Origin: Serilophus lunatus
Lineage: Eukaryota; Chordata; Aves; Passeriformes; Eurylaimidae
Length of the DNA: 64,000 bases
Direction: 5' to 3'
Assembly: GCA_013399895.1 (NCBI GenBank)
Contig: VXBA01003720.1
Span: 533,467-597,466 of the forward strand
The number at the start of each line of letters is the position of its first letter. Within the stretch, counting starts at the first letter, position 1. Positions 34,901-47,864 of the stretch are shown here, one piece after another. The position numbers were made by a program, and so were the translations under genes. The notes under the pieces were generated by a model. The model was not told the origin of the DNA and did not search any database. It saw only the letters and a program-made list of their open reading frames with translations.

Positions 34901-36587
34901 ACTAAAGGCTTGCACACAATCTGAAATTGAGGCAAACTTTACTCAGCTGATTTCAGACAGGTATTTCTCCAGGTTACAACTCTGGCCAGTTCAGATCACC
35001 TTCAAAATGCAATGAACTTATCTTTTTTTAAAGTAAGCTTTGCTTTAATTGAGTAACAAATCTGGCTCAAAATGACGTTTTAAACTTGATTCCATTGAAT
35101 TTAGTGAAAGACAGCTTTTGTAACAGAATGAGAGCCCTTGGTTGTGCATTCTTCAAGTGGAACAGTCTCACCAGTGCAGCCTGCAGAAGTGCCAGTTGAC
35201 TTCCAGAAAAGGTTTGATTCCATGCCAGTTTGTAACTGCTTAATGTCATCTACATGCCTGAAAAATTATCTGGAAATATACAGACTCTGCTAGCATTTGC
35301 TGTCCTCTTAAGTGAAGCCCAAATCTGGATTTGGCTGGCACCCATGTAGTGTGCTACTAGTCAAATTAAATAAAGTATGTCAGTATCTTACCAAGTTAAA
35401 CCGTACTCCTTTGGAACTAAGAGAAGTCTCTTTTCCCAAATTTTTTATCCAATCCTGTTCCAACAATTTCCTCCTACAAATGGAAAGCAGAAAAGTTTGG
35501 GGTTTTTTTAACATCCAAGGTTGATGTTCTGTTTTGTACAGAACTGACCTGGCACTGTATTTAACAGAAGGGAAGGAGAGGAGGTGCTTTCAGGGGCTTG
35601 TCAATGGTTTGTGTTTCAGACAGCTCTCTTCAGACACTATTGTCACTTCTGGAGAGCTGAAGAGAGGCCGTGTTGAGAGCTCAGAGGAGCATTTTGCAAG
35701 CAGATTTCCTCTGTTTTAGGAAACCTAAGGGAGAAAAACGTTTGCACACGTACTTATTTCAAATTAACGTTTCTGCTTTGGCAGACTTGCCCTGGTGTTT
35801 GCCAGGTGCTGCATTATATGTGCAAGGGCCAGAAGAGTCACGATGCCTGGTGGGCACCTCTGGGCTTCCAGACAGACAGGGTCTCCACTGCCACCACAAA
35901 TCTGTGTACACACTGCTGCAGGCACCACAGACTTCCCTATAACTTGAGCATAAAGAAAGTAGTCCAACTAACAAACACCTTGCCTTTGCAGCAACCACTA
36001 GAAAAGGAAAGAGAATATAAAGAAAGGCTACAAGAGACATGAAAGAGGCAGTGGGGGGGTAGGGGGTGTGAAGTGAATGTGATGCTGCCTGGCATGTTTT
36101 TGGTTTCTAACTGCCCTCTGTTGTACATGTTTGTAAAGTTGCCCAGAGCACAGTACTTCACAGTTAAGCACTCTGACTGTTGGTCCAGAATATTGCTCTC
36201 TCAATCTTCCTCTCAGCTCCCCTCAGAACTGCATAGCATTTGTGGTGTAAAAAGCTGTAAAATCATCTAGTTATAGTTCTGGGCATTGACTAAGGTTCCT
36301 CTTCAGCTTTTTCTCCTCCTCATCATCAAAAAACAATACTCCAGGATCACTAGAAGAAGATACCATCTAACTTCAGTGCCTGTTTCTAGGATCCCAACTT
36401 AAAAGCTATACAGCCAGGACTGGAATACACCACTTAGACTAATTGCACCAGGTCAACCCAAACCAGAGGGCCACAAGGGCCTGGTCACTCCTGAAGTGAC
36501 TGAGGATGTGCACAGCAGCTGCCTTAATGCAAGTGCCCTTCCTGGTTCTACACAAAGAAATACAACTTTGGTGAATCTGAATTTCTT
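34900..36587. other. Interval between convergent LRRC10 and CCT2
   Basis: About 1.7 kb without a recognisable exon. It holds the second LRRC10 hexamer and a G-rich stretch around 36048-36068 (GTGGGGGGGTAGGGGG). No CR1 or tRNA was recognised. Confidence 0.5.
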
Positions 36588-36605
36588 TTTATTTATTTTT
36601 TTATT
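36588..36605 (-). other. CCT2: CCT2 polyadenylation signals
   Basis: Three TTTATT hexamers (36588-36593, 36592-36597, 36600-36605) read AATAAA on the - strand, about 255-270 bases past the CCT2 stop. The cluster gives a short 3' UTR as expected for CCT2. Confidence 0.7.
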
Positions 36606-36858
36606 TCAGTGTATTTTAAGTGGAACCCAGAGAGGAACAGAAGGAATAGGGTTGTATAAAACCCCTTTTACTTGAAAGTGAATTCTTCCCCACAACATAC
36701 GTAAGTTTCAATAAGTTCAAACCAACTGAAGACAGTGCCATTGTCAGAGATCTGCTTATCTCAAGCTTCTGTTCCACAATCTCACGAAAACTAGGTATTA
36801 AAAAAAAAATTGCTAGGCGAGATCTGGTCCACACATCCTCAGGTGGAAAGAAGAAAAT

Positions 36859-39800
36859 TTAACATGGGCGATGGTCTGGTACACGTTTTCTGGAGAGAAA
36901 AAGAAAAATCAGAAAATTCCCACCCACATTGATACACACCAGCCCCTCCCCACCCATCCTTGGTTTTAATCTTTAGTTGGTATTTTGGCTGCAATGCCAG
37001 CTTTATCTCACAACACAAAAGGCATTATCAGCTCAAAGCTAACACCCCAAACTTTTTAAAAAACAAGTTTTTGCTTTAGCTGTGGATTCTAGCTCAGAAG
37101 CAGCTGGGCATTTCACTACAGTTCTCGACAAAAGAAAGAAAAAAAAGCAGCATGATCCCTTACATTTTGGTCAACCACTTCTGCAGATATTTCAGTGCTA
37201 CATATGACACAAGTAGCTAAGACTAGTGACCTAAGATTAACTAGGCTTTAGTCAGGCACACCAATATAAGCTCAAGGATGGCTCTAAAGGCCTGGTCATA
37301 CTGCTGAAGCAACAAAATCACCTAATATGAACATTAGCATGTCAGATGTCAGGCTTCATTTCAAATCAAGTATTTTTAGAACAAGACTTCTCTGCACTAT
37401 TACTCTTCCACAGAAGGAGGTTACTCTGTACCTCTGTAACTGACCATGCAGGTGCTGAGATCATACCTTGGTGCTGCTTTAATGATGTCATCGACACGAA
37501 GAATCATTTCTGCTGCTTCAGCTGCGCTCAGCAAGACTTGTCTCTTGACTTGGAAACTTTCTGTTACTCCCAGAAGTGCCATGTCTCCAATAATACCCTC
37601 TTTCATATCTGGAAGAGGAAACACATCAAGAGATTGTTTTATGGATTGTTTTTTTTAACTTGGCATTTTTTTAAGGAAATTACAAGAAGCTAAGAGCATA
37701 GTAACTTACCTGCTCAAACAATTATACACAAAAAATTAATGGTGAAAACTTTATAAACTGTGAAGAGGAGGAAAGATCCCAACAGGACTCCCAGCACTAC
37801 TTCCTTAGGTATATTAACTTCAGAGTTGAGAGTTCTCCACAACTCTGTGGTTGTTGTGGGGGCTTTTTTGTGGGGGGAGGAGATAGGGGAGGATATGTTT
37901 GATTCTGCTGTTTTTTTTGTCAGTTGGTTTTAAAACAGTGCTTTTCTTTTAAAGCTTCATATAACTAGAACCAATGTAACAAAAATGGCTTTTAGAGATG
38001 GAAACTGTCCACTTCAAAAACAAAGAGTTTCACTCTACTGTCAAAAGCCTAGTAGAATGATAAAGGAATGCAGCACGGTACGCCTCAGTTCTATGCAAAC
38101 AGAAATCAACACACTCGGTTCTCCCAGCTGAATATATGTGACAGGCACATGTGCTCAACTTCAATGAGCCTAATCAGCCTGCCAAACAGCAATTCAATCA
38201 CAGAAATAACATTGACCCCTTACCCAATCCATAAGTAGTCTTCCCTTCACTGTGAGCAGCTCTGAGCTGAGCGACCAAATCGGCACTGTCATAGCCAGCA
38301 TTATCAGCTATTATCGTGGGGATCTAAGGGAACAAACACGTGTTGTACTTAATTAATACAGGGACTCATCCTTAGTAAACATGAAACGTAATTTGATACT
38401 ACTGGTTTACAGCTGAATTTCATGAAGAGGTTTCAAAAACAAGGCAGATAATCTGTCACAGTGATCAAAGACAGTGAAAAGAAAAAATGAAACTACCTTC
38501 GTAAGATTTTAAGATCCTGTTGTAAGAAAGTAGTGAGGCCAGAAGTATGTTAGCACATTTGTCAGGGCATTTTACATGGACAGAAGAAAAACGTTATGTC
38601 TTTTATCGTTTCGGACTACAACTGGTAAGCACTAACCACTTGCCTGATCATTCTGCTCACTGTTTCAGTGACAGCAGTGCAAACTTGCACGTGCTGACTG
38701 AAGATGTAATGTCAAGTGTTACAATGTTCTTGAGTTTCATTTTCTTGGGAAAAATGTTTTCCTATAGTCTTCTGTTTCCTCAGAAAGATTCCCCTAATTT
38801 AAATTACAGGAAGGCAATTTTTTCTCAAATTGACAGTCTGTTAGCACAATTCTGTAAATGTCACCGTTCTTATTTCCTACTAAGATGCAGTCTGTAATGC
38901 AAGCCTAGAACAGAATAGTTGCTCTTTTCCACATCAGTTGTCAAGTAAATAAGATGATATTTTATGTGCTCTTTCTGCAGCATTTTTAACTTGCAGGTAA
39001 GAGGAGTAAGAGGGTAAGCAGAGGGTTAGCATATGGAAATTCACAATTCTGTAACATGCAGAATTAGGAAAAAAAGTAGTAATGTTTTAATAAGACAGCA
39101 AAATTTTTAAAGTGAAGCAACTATCTGATGTCAGAAGTTATTAAATTTCATCAAACTTTGTCTCCTAATCCAGGAGTATGATTAAATAAACTTACCATTC
39201 GTAAAGCCTTAGCAAAGGACTCCATTGCAACAGACTCTTTGCCAGGTGTTCTGACTGCAAGTTCTGCAACAGCATTAGCCATCAGCATCTCTGAGCAACC
39301 TATTCATTGAAGACACACAGATGTTTTATATCTGATGAACAGTAATACGAAACGTGTACCATGTACAAAGTACAAAGAATCTAATATTCACCTCCACCAT
39401 ACACAGTCCTGGTGTCCTTCACAGTCTGGGCAAGAACACAGAGAGCATCGTGCAAAGACCTCTCTGCTTCATCTAGAATCTGCTGTGTTGCTCCACGCAA
39501 AACTATGGTGCAAGCTTCACCTAGAAAACACAAATACAAAAAGATGAAATAAAGAAACCAAATGCACAATAAGAGGCTATCACAAAACATCTGTAAAAGT
39601 TTTGCTATCACTGTAGTCAAGTTTTATATCACTTTATTTTGGGGGGAAGAGAAAGCATGGTGGCATTTCAGATAGAAAGAAATTATGTACACTATCCTAT
39701 TGCTTTCGTTCCACACCACCCTATTTAATAGAAAATTATCATTGCCTCAAAACAACCCTTTGAAAACTTACAGTATTGGCATTTACTAGAACAAGTTCTC

Positions 39801-42800
39801 AAGTTCTTTAAGCATGACATGTTGCTACTTGTCAATTTAATTTCCCAAAGCAGAAATTTTGGTTCCTATCCTTACAAATGGTTATGTCCATTTACATAAC
39901 ACTAAATATACAACATTTCAGTTGTGAACATAGGTCTTCACAGGACTTTTACTGAAGAGCGAGGCTTTAATAAAAATGGTTACGTGAATTATTACAAAAT
40001 TCCTGTGCCACAGTGGTAACTGAACAACATCAGCAGAGGGTTAACACAAAGGTTACAACATGCCATTAGTGATACAACACTTACCCATTGCCACTCCAGA
40101 GAAATGAATGAGTTTATCTTCTCCAATCATGACTTCTTCAATAAGCTTGCAGCTTCCCAGTTTTACTAGCTCAGGGTGATCAAAGGTTGATGCAATTTCA
40201 CCACCTACAAATGTAAGGCACACAGAAATCAGAGCTCACAATGAAAGCATCTCTTCAGGCAAGGTCTAACCAAGGAGGAGGGGTGGGTGAAAAAAAATCA
40301 TCTTCGTAATTGTCCCAAAATAAATTTAAATTAACAATACCAATAAGCCAAGATTTTCTCACGTCAGCATATGGCACCAGAAACCTTAAAACACCAATGA
40401 TTTGCTTCACATCACAAGGATTACAGTTCTGTTTGGGTAAGAGACTAAATGTTCATCTTTGCTAAAATTAAAACATCAATATGTTGCAAGTTTTCATATT
40501 TACTGATGAAGTACTTATAAAATACTAAAACAAGTTTCTTATGCTTTAAAACTTGAGCTTGTGACAGTATTCATTTTGCCTGCCTGACGATGGGTAAGAA
40601 GCAGTGGCCACCACTCTTTTGTCATGAATCACAACTCTCATGACATGCTGTAGGATGTTGTGCACAATTTGGATACTGCCACACTGTAAAGAAAACAGGT
40701 ATTATGAAGACCAAAATGTCTCTGAACAGAGTATTGTTCTAATAATTTCCTCTTTCTGTTAGTACACCATTTGCATGTATGCATTCCCACTTCATGCTCA
40801 ATTATTCCACGTTAACTTGCAGCACTGCTGTAGCTGCAGCAGTACAAGGGAAAACAAGCATTCCAGATGTTTAATTTTCATTAGCTACTACAACTATTAC
40901 TCAAAATATCCAGGTTGCTCCTGTTCATCTGAGGTCCACCTTTAAGTTGGTGATTCAGACCCCAAGTTTTAACAAAGGGTGACTCTTTATTCTTCTCTAC
41001 CATTATAATCAAAAAATAGCCCTTTAGAACAAGGTGGCATTATCGAACCAAGAATTAGTACTAACTTGTGGAGTCATCATCTTATTCTTTCTAATGCTGA
41101 GTTTCAACTTTTCCCTAGAAAACAAACATTTTAAAAGCTTATGAAGTAGGGAATTAAAATATTTTTAAAATATGAAAGAAAATTACTGGCACTAGCTTGC
41201 TAAATTATATCCCACGGTTAGCATTATGATCCTTTATTCTGAGATGCTGAAGAAAAAAAACGTATTTTTAAGTATGTTTAACATTTACTGAAGATCAAAC
41301 AAATAATGTGCCCCTCCAAGTTTCATTCAAGGGCATACTTGACTCACCTGTGACAAGAGCCAGACGTTCTACACCAGCAAAGTCTGCATGTTCAATAGCC
41401 ATGACACCAGCAGCTCCAAAAAGTTGTTCAGGGTAGTTGTAGATCAACTGTCTGTAATTAAACACATCTGTCCATTACACACAGAACAAACCTCCCAGCA
41501 CGGACACCAGACTCTCAGTAGCATGGGCATGGGACAGATTTGTGAAAGCTACAGAAGCAGTGAATGTTCAAGGCATCTGCCACACACGGAATGCTGCACC
41601 ACACGGAAGCAAACACAGTGGCAGGAAAACATAAAAAAAGATAAAACCAAAAAAAAAAAAGAACTCAAACCGTGGTGCCACGGTGCACAAGGGGAACCCC
41701 AGAGAACACTTGTGCCAGTCAGGTGAATCAATTGAACACTAGGCAAGAGTAACATAGTATAGATGCAGGCATAAATAATGTTCTTCACACTGGTACAGTA
41801 TTAAAATATTGTTACTTTTCCCAAGAAATACATACCTGTTAATAAAGCAGTTAATCCCATGTTTAAGAATACGCTCTACCTTCTCCTTCATTTTTTCTTT
41901 TTCTGCCTGTTCTATTTCTGCCACTTTTGCTGTAGAGTCCACTCTAACGCGAGAGCCAAAAATCTGAACCAAGGAAAACAGAGCTTAGACTCAAAATTAC
42001 ATCTACAAGAATGCAGTTTAACAACAGTAGTTTCGTCACATACCTTAATCTTGTCTGTATCCATACCAGTATTTGCAATAAGAATCTTTGCATTTTCAAT
42101 TCTTTTTGGCTGATTTACACCAATCTTCTTGTCAAGTAAAAAGCCTGTAGCAACAGAAAGGTCTTGTTAAGACTTCAAACTAAAAAAGGAGAACAATTCA
42201 TTTAAATTATTACAAAATCCCCTCATATTTAGTATTTAATTTAATAATAACATATGTTTCCCAGAAGAAATTTGCATAGAGATGTGTAACTTTTAACAGC
42301 TTTATTTCTCAAGCGCAGACACAGTCAACATACAAAGACTCACCTTCATCTAAGTAGGAATCAGCCAAGCTTCCACCAAGTTTCTTAATGACATGGATAG
42401 CCTCCAGGTTACCAGAACCTTTCAGCCTAAGAACAGCTTCTACAGCCAGCTTGACAAAGTGATCCTTATGGTGCGTAAGCAGTTTTGATGAAAGAGTTGT
42501 TCCTGCGATGTTCATCAAGTCCTCACGGAACTTCACTTCATCATTACTAAAATAAAGACAGTTTAGTTAAAGTGGAAAGTCTGAAAAGCCTTACTATCAC
42601 CAGCTCCTGCTGAGAGCCTCTCCCCACTTCTAGCTGGTATGAATGTGTACCATGTTCTGTTCTGAGGAATGCCGCACAGAATCCCCCCTACTCTCCCACA
42701 CGATAACCTCCTATTTGAAATACAAGTTCCATCAGGAGAATTTCTGCATTCGGCTTTAGAAGGCTGTGCTCTCAAATTGTCACGCAAGGAAAACAGTCAC

Positions 42801-45768
42801 ATATAAAATCTGAGCACGAAATCTGAAATAACAGCTCAGATTTCTGTGCCAGAGAGAAAATTACTGCTTGTATTTTGTTCTTGTACATCACAAATATTTT
42901 CCATAATATCATAAAGCTTCTGTCATTCTCATGAAAAAAGCACTTTTTCCTTAGCTGTTAAAATTCATTAATTCAACCTTTATACTACTTTAAAGAGAGG
43001 GAAGAATTTACCAGTGGTCTACAATTCTCATTCCTATTTTGCTCTTGGGTAGTTTTTTTATTAAGTTACAGCAAATGGACATTACTAACCCATGATCCAC
43101 AGCCGCTTTCAGAAGTGCCTCTCTTGAAGCCTTTGTGGCTGCTCTCCAGCCTGCAATGATGGTCTGGGGGTGAATCTTCCTTGCAATCAGTAATTCTGCC
43201 TCCTATTTAAATGAAATTAATAGTTATTTTTCCCCCCAAGGTACAGTTACACTAACTAGGAAAGACACTTCCAACTAATCAGAAAATTCTGGCTTTTACT
43301 GCTATTCAGAGAGCTTAACAATGAAATTAAAGTTACCTTACTAGAAGCTATTTTCCATCCTAGGCAAATATGATCTGCCCTTGGAATATCATCAAGAAAT
43401 TCTAATTTAAAAAAAAAATAATAACTCCAATATGAGGAGCAACTAGACTTAATACTTCAAAACAGCAATCTTTCATTTCATGTTTGAGATCAGTTTCCTG
43501 TTCATTTACAGATGCAATTTAAAGTGTAGTAGCAAAAAAAACTATCTTCATTTTTTTGAGGAACTTGGTAAGCTGATAGATCATTTCTAAGATGCTCCTG
43601 ATCCCAATTCCTGGATTTGAGATAATTAGACTGTCACAGATCTGCTAACAAGAACTCTTCTCAAGACTCTTTCATAAAAATCTCAGGTTTAGAGTTTGGC
43701 AGTGTAAACTTTTACATAAACGTAAGACCCACGTAGGGGTTAAAGGAGCAGCATGAACTCAGGTCTTGTGCAAAGATTTAACAGGGTTTTTTCTCATTAA
43801 TGTTTTGGGAAAGGATTTCAAGGGCCTGAGTGTCACAACGGAGCAGAGCTGCATGCTGCCCAGTGAATACCCAGGAAGTGACCTACAAGGGCGACGCTTC
43901 TCTGTTTCCCTTGCATAATGAAGTTACAGCAGACAATTTTCCACATCGAACAGATTCAAAATATTTGAGTTTACAGAGGAAGTTATTCCTTCCTACATCC
44001 TGGGATTCCCCTTCACAAACACAGGGTAACACACCTCCCATTGGTGATATCACACTGTCAAACAGAAATACATCTGAAAAACTGTAATACGTCACCCTCA
44101 GCAATTCAGCTGCCAACACTGTAACAGATGTAGTTCCATCACCAACTTCATCATCTTGAACCTTTGACATATCTGAAGAAAGAAAACATGTTATCAGTGT
44201 TTTCCGTGCTTACTAGTGTAACAGATACAATTATTTTTCTCTCTCTGGAGAAGAAAGAGGGAAGTCTAAAAAAACCACAGAAAAACAGAGCTGCAAATCA
44301 AATTCAGCATCCTTCAAATTACTGCTCTTTATTTGCAGCCTGGACACCAGTTCCAGCCTAGTGATGGTCAAGACATTCCCCTCTGTCCCCAGTCCCAAAG
44401 ATGGTCATCAAAAGTACAGCCTGACAGAACCTCTAAGCTGTACTTACAAGATCAGAGACTATAACCAAGTGTGCTGCATGAGCTGCTGATAAACTGGGAC
44501 TCAGCAAACATGAAATCACTGACAAACTTAACATCCAATTGTTCAGGCCCCTGCTTGTCACCAGAACTGGACCACTGGCACAGCAATACAGTTGAACAAA
44601 AAGGTAAATTCTGTCCAGAGTACAATGCTCATGGAGTGAGAGATATAAATCAGAGAGAACCAGAGAGAACCTCTGTTCCCCAGCAGATTTCTGTTCCATC
44701 TTTTCCTCATGAAAGAAGAGGGGCACAAGGCTGTCTTTTGTCCCTTCTCTCTCCTAGGATAGACTAGGATGAGGGAAAAAAAGAACACAGCAGAACAGCT
44801 TTGGAGAGCAGCATACACCTCAATTTTACTTTTGCAGAATTCCAGAACTCTTGCAGTACCTTACACTCCTTACTTAAAGATTTCTGCTCCCCTCCCTTAC
44901 TTTTTACTTTTCTAAAAACAAATAAAAACTACACAATAAAATTACAAATTAAAAAATACCAAGCCTTTCAGAACTCACCAACCAAGACCTTGGCAGCTGG
45001 GTTGTCAACGCCAATAGCTTTCAGGATGGTTGCACCATCATTGGTAACTGTTACAGAGCTATCTCTCCCAGTACTTAGAAGAATCTTGTCCTACAAGACG
45101 CCAAGATTTAGAATATTACTTGAACACATACTGTAACTATTAGAGCCCAATTAGCAGGTATGACCACTGAGAGCTTGCAGCTGCCTTACCATGCCTTTAG
45201 GCCCCAGGGTGCTCTTGACTAGGTCACCAATGGCAATAGCACCAACAAAGGATGACTGCAACGAAAATAAATACACCTTAGGAACAATTTATTTCTACTG
45301 TAATACAAGAATTACACACTATCCCCCAGCTTTCAAGAGGACAGTTTAACACAACCCTTCCAACAGCCACACTTCTTTCACTGGAGGCTGGGTCCATATT
45401 TCTTAAATGCTACATTTTGACTACCAGATCAAAAATGCTTAATTCTCACAAAATCATAAAAGCCTGCCTCAAAGCTGGAAAGAAATGTCTTCCAACATAT
45501 CACCAATTTTCTGGGCTACAACATTACTTGGTTTTTGAAAAACCCCCCTCCTCCCTTCAGTTCACAGACGTGTAACAAGGAAAGACAAAGACAGAAGTTC
45601 CACATCATCATATACTGAAAGGATTTTTAGCAGTGGAAAAGACAAAGTTTAATTAGCTCAAGTACTACCAGTCTCTTAGAGAATTGCACTTACCAAGCGA
45701 GCTGTTTCTGCCTTCTCTTCATCTGCACCTGCCTTGAAAATGTTCACAGGAGCCAGAGAAATGGACGC
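36859..45768 (-). CDS. CCT2: T-complex protein 1 subunit beta (TRiC/CCT chaperonin), lacking a located start exon
   Basis: Fifteen coding exons on the - strand: 45768-45694, 45255-45190, 45090-44979, 44172-44096, 43202-43090, 42546-42344, 42144-42044, 41963-41836, 41451-41348, 40204-40085, 39520-39392, 39299-39196, 38323-38224, 37608-37467 and 36889-36859 (stop 36859-36861). They total 534 codons plus stop and start at residue 2 ([18 protein letters not shown]), so with the initiator Met the length is 535, as in human. Group II chaperonin hallmarks: [30 protein letters not shown] (ATP pocket) and [11 protein letters not shown], which holds the Asp likely used for ATP hydrolysis. The C-terminus [10 protein letters not shown] is CCT2-specific. 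CCT2 is one of eight subunits of the cytosolic double-ring folding machine for actin, tubulin and WD proteins; it has also been reported as an aggrephagy receptor. Exon 1 probably carries only the ATG and was not found. All splice phases agree. Confidence 0.96.
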
Positions 45769-46230
45769 CTAAAACACAGTTAACACAGAAATATTCCTCT
45801 AGCTTTAATAAAGCTATGCTTTTTAAAATCGAATCCCTTACCAGCATAAACAATGCTTTTGCTACTAAAATTACTTTTGTACCCTATCTGGTTTTGATAA
45901 AAGCTGGATTTAACACAAATTCATCTCGGCTCTTTCTCAGAAGTCTATCTTGCAACCTTGTAGTCGTATGACAGGATTAAAGACAGAGTGCGACCCCCTC
46001 CCAGGGCCGGCAGGGCACATTCGCTGAGCACACTGAGGCCTGAGTATTGTGATATCTGGGCGCAACCCTTATCTTGTTTTTCTTTTTTTGTTTATTTTTG
46101 CATTCCCATGGAAATTAGTTACAGCGAACATAACGAACGCGTGCCTTTAAGGCCTGACGCCCGCCAAGCCCACGGGCCCGAACGCACCCGCGCTCCAGAA
46201 CCTTCCGAGGCCCCCGCCGCCGCCCACGGC

Positions 46231-46320
46231 AGGGAACGGAGGGCAGGGAAAGGACAAGGGAACGGAGGGCAGGGAATGGACAAGGGAACCGAGGCAGGGA
46301 ATGGAGGGAATGGAGGGAAG
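46231..46320. repeat. 26-bp minisatellite, about 3.3 units
   Basis: Unit AGGGAACGGAGGGCAGGG plus an A(A/T)GGACA tail, at 46231-46256 and 46257-46282, then a shortened 24-base copy at 46283-46306 and a partial GGAATGGAGGGAAG. The first two copies differ at one base. Purine-rich on the + strand, inside the CpG island. Confidence 0.85.
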
Positions 46321-46381
46321 GGCGCGGCCTCCACAAGCCTCCCGCGCTCGCCCGCGGCAGCGCGACCCCGCCTTTCCCTTC

Positions 46382-46490
46382 CCCGGGCCGGGCCGGGCCG
46401 GGCCGGGCCGAGCCGAACTGAGCCGAACGCAGCCGGGCCGAGCGGAGCCGAGCGGAGCCGAGCCGGGCCGAGCGGAGCCGAAGGGAGCGG
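46382..46490. repeat. GGGCC/GAGCC pentamer array with G-quadruplex potential
   Basis: Starts with several perfect CCGGG units (46382-46410) and continues as variants CCGAG, CCGAA and GCGGAG for about 110 bases. The perfect part has at least five GGG runs spaced by CC, so either strand could form G-quadruplex or i-motif structures. It sits in the CCT2 CpG island. Confidence 0.8.
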
Positions 46491-46636
46491 GAAGCTGCGG
46501 GCGCCCTCTGGCGGCAGGCGGGGCCCTGCGCCTCCTCAGGACCCGCCGCCCGCCTGGAGTTTTTCCACCGTCACAGCTCGTACGAAAAGCACTTTCTTCC
46601 TGCACTCCCATGGACTGCCCTGTGCACGCCCAGCTT

Positions 46637-46637
46637 T
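46637..46637. other. Undetermined base (N)
   Basis: The only N noticed in the window, next to the GC-rich island and just before a CR1 fragment. It marks a place where the assembly or reads were uncertain. Confidence 0.95.
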
Positions 46638-46659
46638 NGTGCCCCAGCCCGGGCAGTGT

Positions 46660-46798
46660 TAGCGCCAGCCTGGATGGGGCTCTGCGCAGGCTGGGGTAGC
46701 GGAAGGTGTCCCTGCCCGCCGCAGGGGGGTTGGAACCGGGTGATCTTTAAGGTCTCTTCCAACCCGGAGCTCTCTGTGGTTCTGCGATTCAGTGATAA
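46660..46798 (+). mobile_element. CR1 LINE 3' fragment next to the CpG island
   Basis: GCAGGCTGGGGTAGCGGAAGG is followed by GTGTCCCTGCC, GGGGGGTTGGAACCGGGTGA, TCTTTAAGGTCTCTTCCAAC and a GGTTCTGCGATTC end, matching the CR1 3' terminus. Unusually GC- and CpG-rich compared with the other copies here. Confidence 0.88.
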
Positions 46799-46799
46799 C

Positions 46800-47860
46800 T
46801 CCTGAAGGCCAATTCCCAAACAGGCGAAAAGCATTTTTAATCACTGCTCCCGGCCTTCAGAGCACTCGCCAGACCATCCCATAGAGCTGCTGTTAGATCG
46901 TTCACGTCGCCAGTTCGAAGCAGCCAACAGGAGATACCCCAGCACAATCCCGCCCTATATCCTTTTCGTTTCAATGTTAAGAAATTGGTAACTATTCCCT
47001 TGGCAGTTTTGGCAGTGTGAGGTAACATCCAAGCCTTGTTTTGTCACTGCTTTTCCTCCATGCAGAAAGCCCGCTAGTTAACTTGGTCATGCATAAAAAC
47101 CCAGCATTGTTTCATATGACTCATTCCTCGAGAATTAATTCCAGCTGGTATTCCTGTTCCTCCTGGGATCTACGCATAGCTGTTTGTTCTAGATTCAAGC
47201 TGGCTCCAATCCATCCCAGTGGAGACAGTGGAAAAGAACATGTCTAAAACTCTGCCAACTTTCACCTCTGTCACTGGTTTTAAGTATGTCAGTACCTGGT
47301 TACCATTAGTCCTTGAGTACTTTGCCATTTTTGCTCCGTTTTCTTCACAGAGATAGAGATGTTTCTCACTCCCAACCTTATTCTGAAAACTAGAGTGCTA
47401 ATTGGATTTTAGCATCTTTAGTTTTCTTCATGCAGAAAAATATTTAAGTTTTGGCTATGGCAAATAGTCCAACTAAAACAACGTTAACTGCTTCTATCTC
47501 AGAATCAGAGCATTTGTAAAGATTTGCACCGAAGTAATGATTCATATTAATTCACATTTGCTGCTACAGTGGTGTAAGTTGGAGGAAAAAAGATTTTAAA
47601 ATGCCTTAATTAGCTAAGTTATGGCCTTTGGAAGATCAAATGTGCATAGAAAAACTTGCTACAGAAAATTAGTAAGTTTGGTTTAAGGGGTTTTGGACTA
47701 TTGCCAAGATATGACTTATAATGTGTAGAAGTAGCAACAGCAGAACAGAAAGAGCACGGAAGCAGCACTGGTTCTGGGGCCCTGCCCCTGTCAGCTGCTC
47801 ACCTCTGCTGTGCCAAGGGCAATTTTTAAAGTCAAACGGTGAGTAAGTGAAGGACAAAAG
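46800..47860. other. Spacer upstream of CCT2, between two CR1 copies
   Basis: About 1.1 kb, AT-rich. No recognisable exon. It holds two - strand ATG|GT combinations (46877-46875 and 47306-47304) considered and not accepted as CCT2 exon 1. Confidence 0.5.
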
Positions 47861-47864
47861 TGCC

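Larger units (their letters stand above)
46140..46600 (-). promoter_or_regulatory. CCT2: CpG island, probable CCT2 promoter
   Basis: GC-rich, CpG-dense block, unlike the AT-rich DNA around it, lying 0.4-0.8 kb upstream of the first located CCT2 coding exon. Constitutive chaperonin genes normally start in such islands. It contains two internal tandem arrays. No clear TATA box and no ATG directly before a donor was found in it on the - strand. Confidence 0.75.

Noticed and set aside
45988..46662. A 224-codon open frame on + strand, and overlapping frames on both strands, in the GC-rich island
   Set aside because: Low-complexity Pro/Arg/Gly/Ala translations of tandem repeats in a CpG island, crossing an N; all frames are open there because stop codons are rare in GC-rich DNA.
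46875..46877. ATG followed by GTCTGG on - strand as CCT2 exon 1
   Set aside because: Poor donor, outside the CpG island, no transcription start context.
47304..47306. ATG followed by GTAACC on - strand as CCT2 exon 1
   Set aside because: Would put the CpG island inside intron 1 and the start in AT-rich spacer; possible but unsupported.
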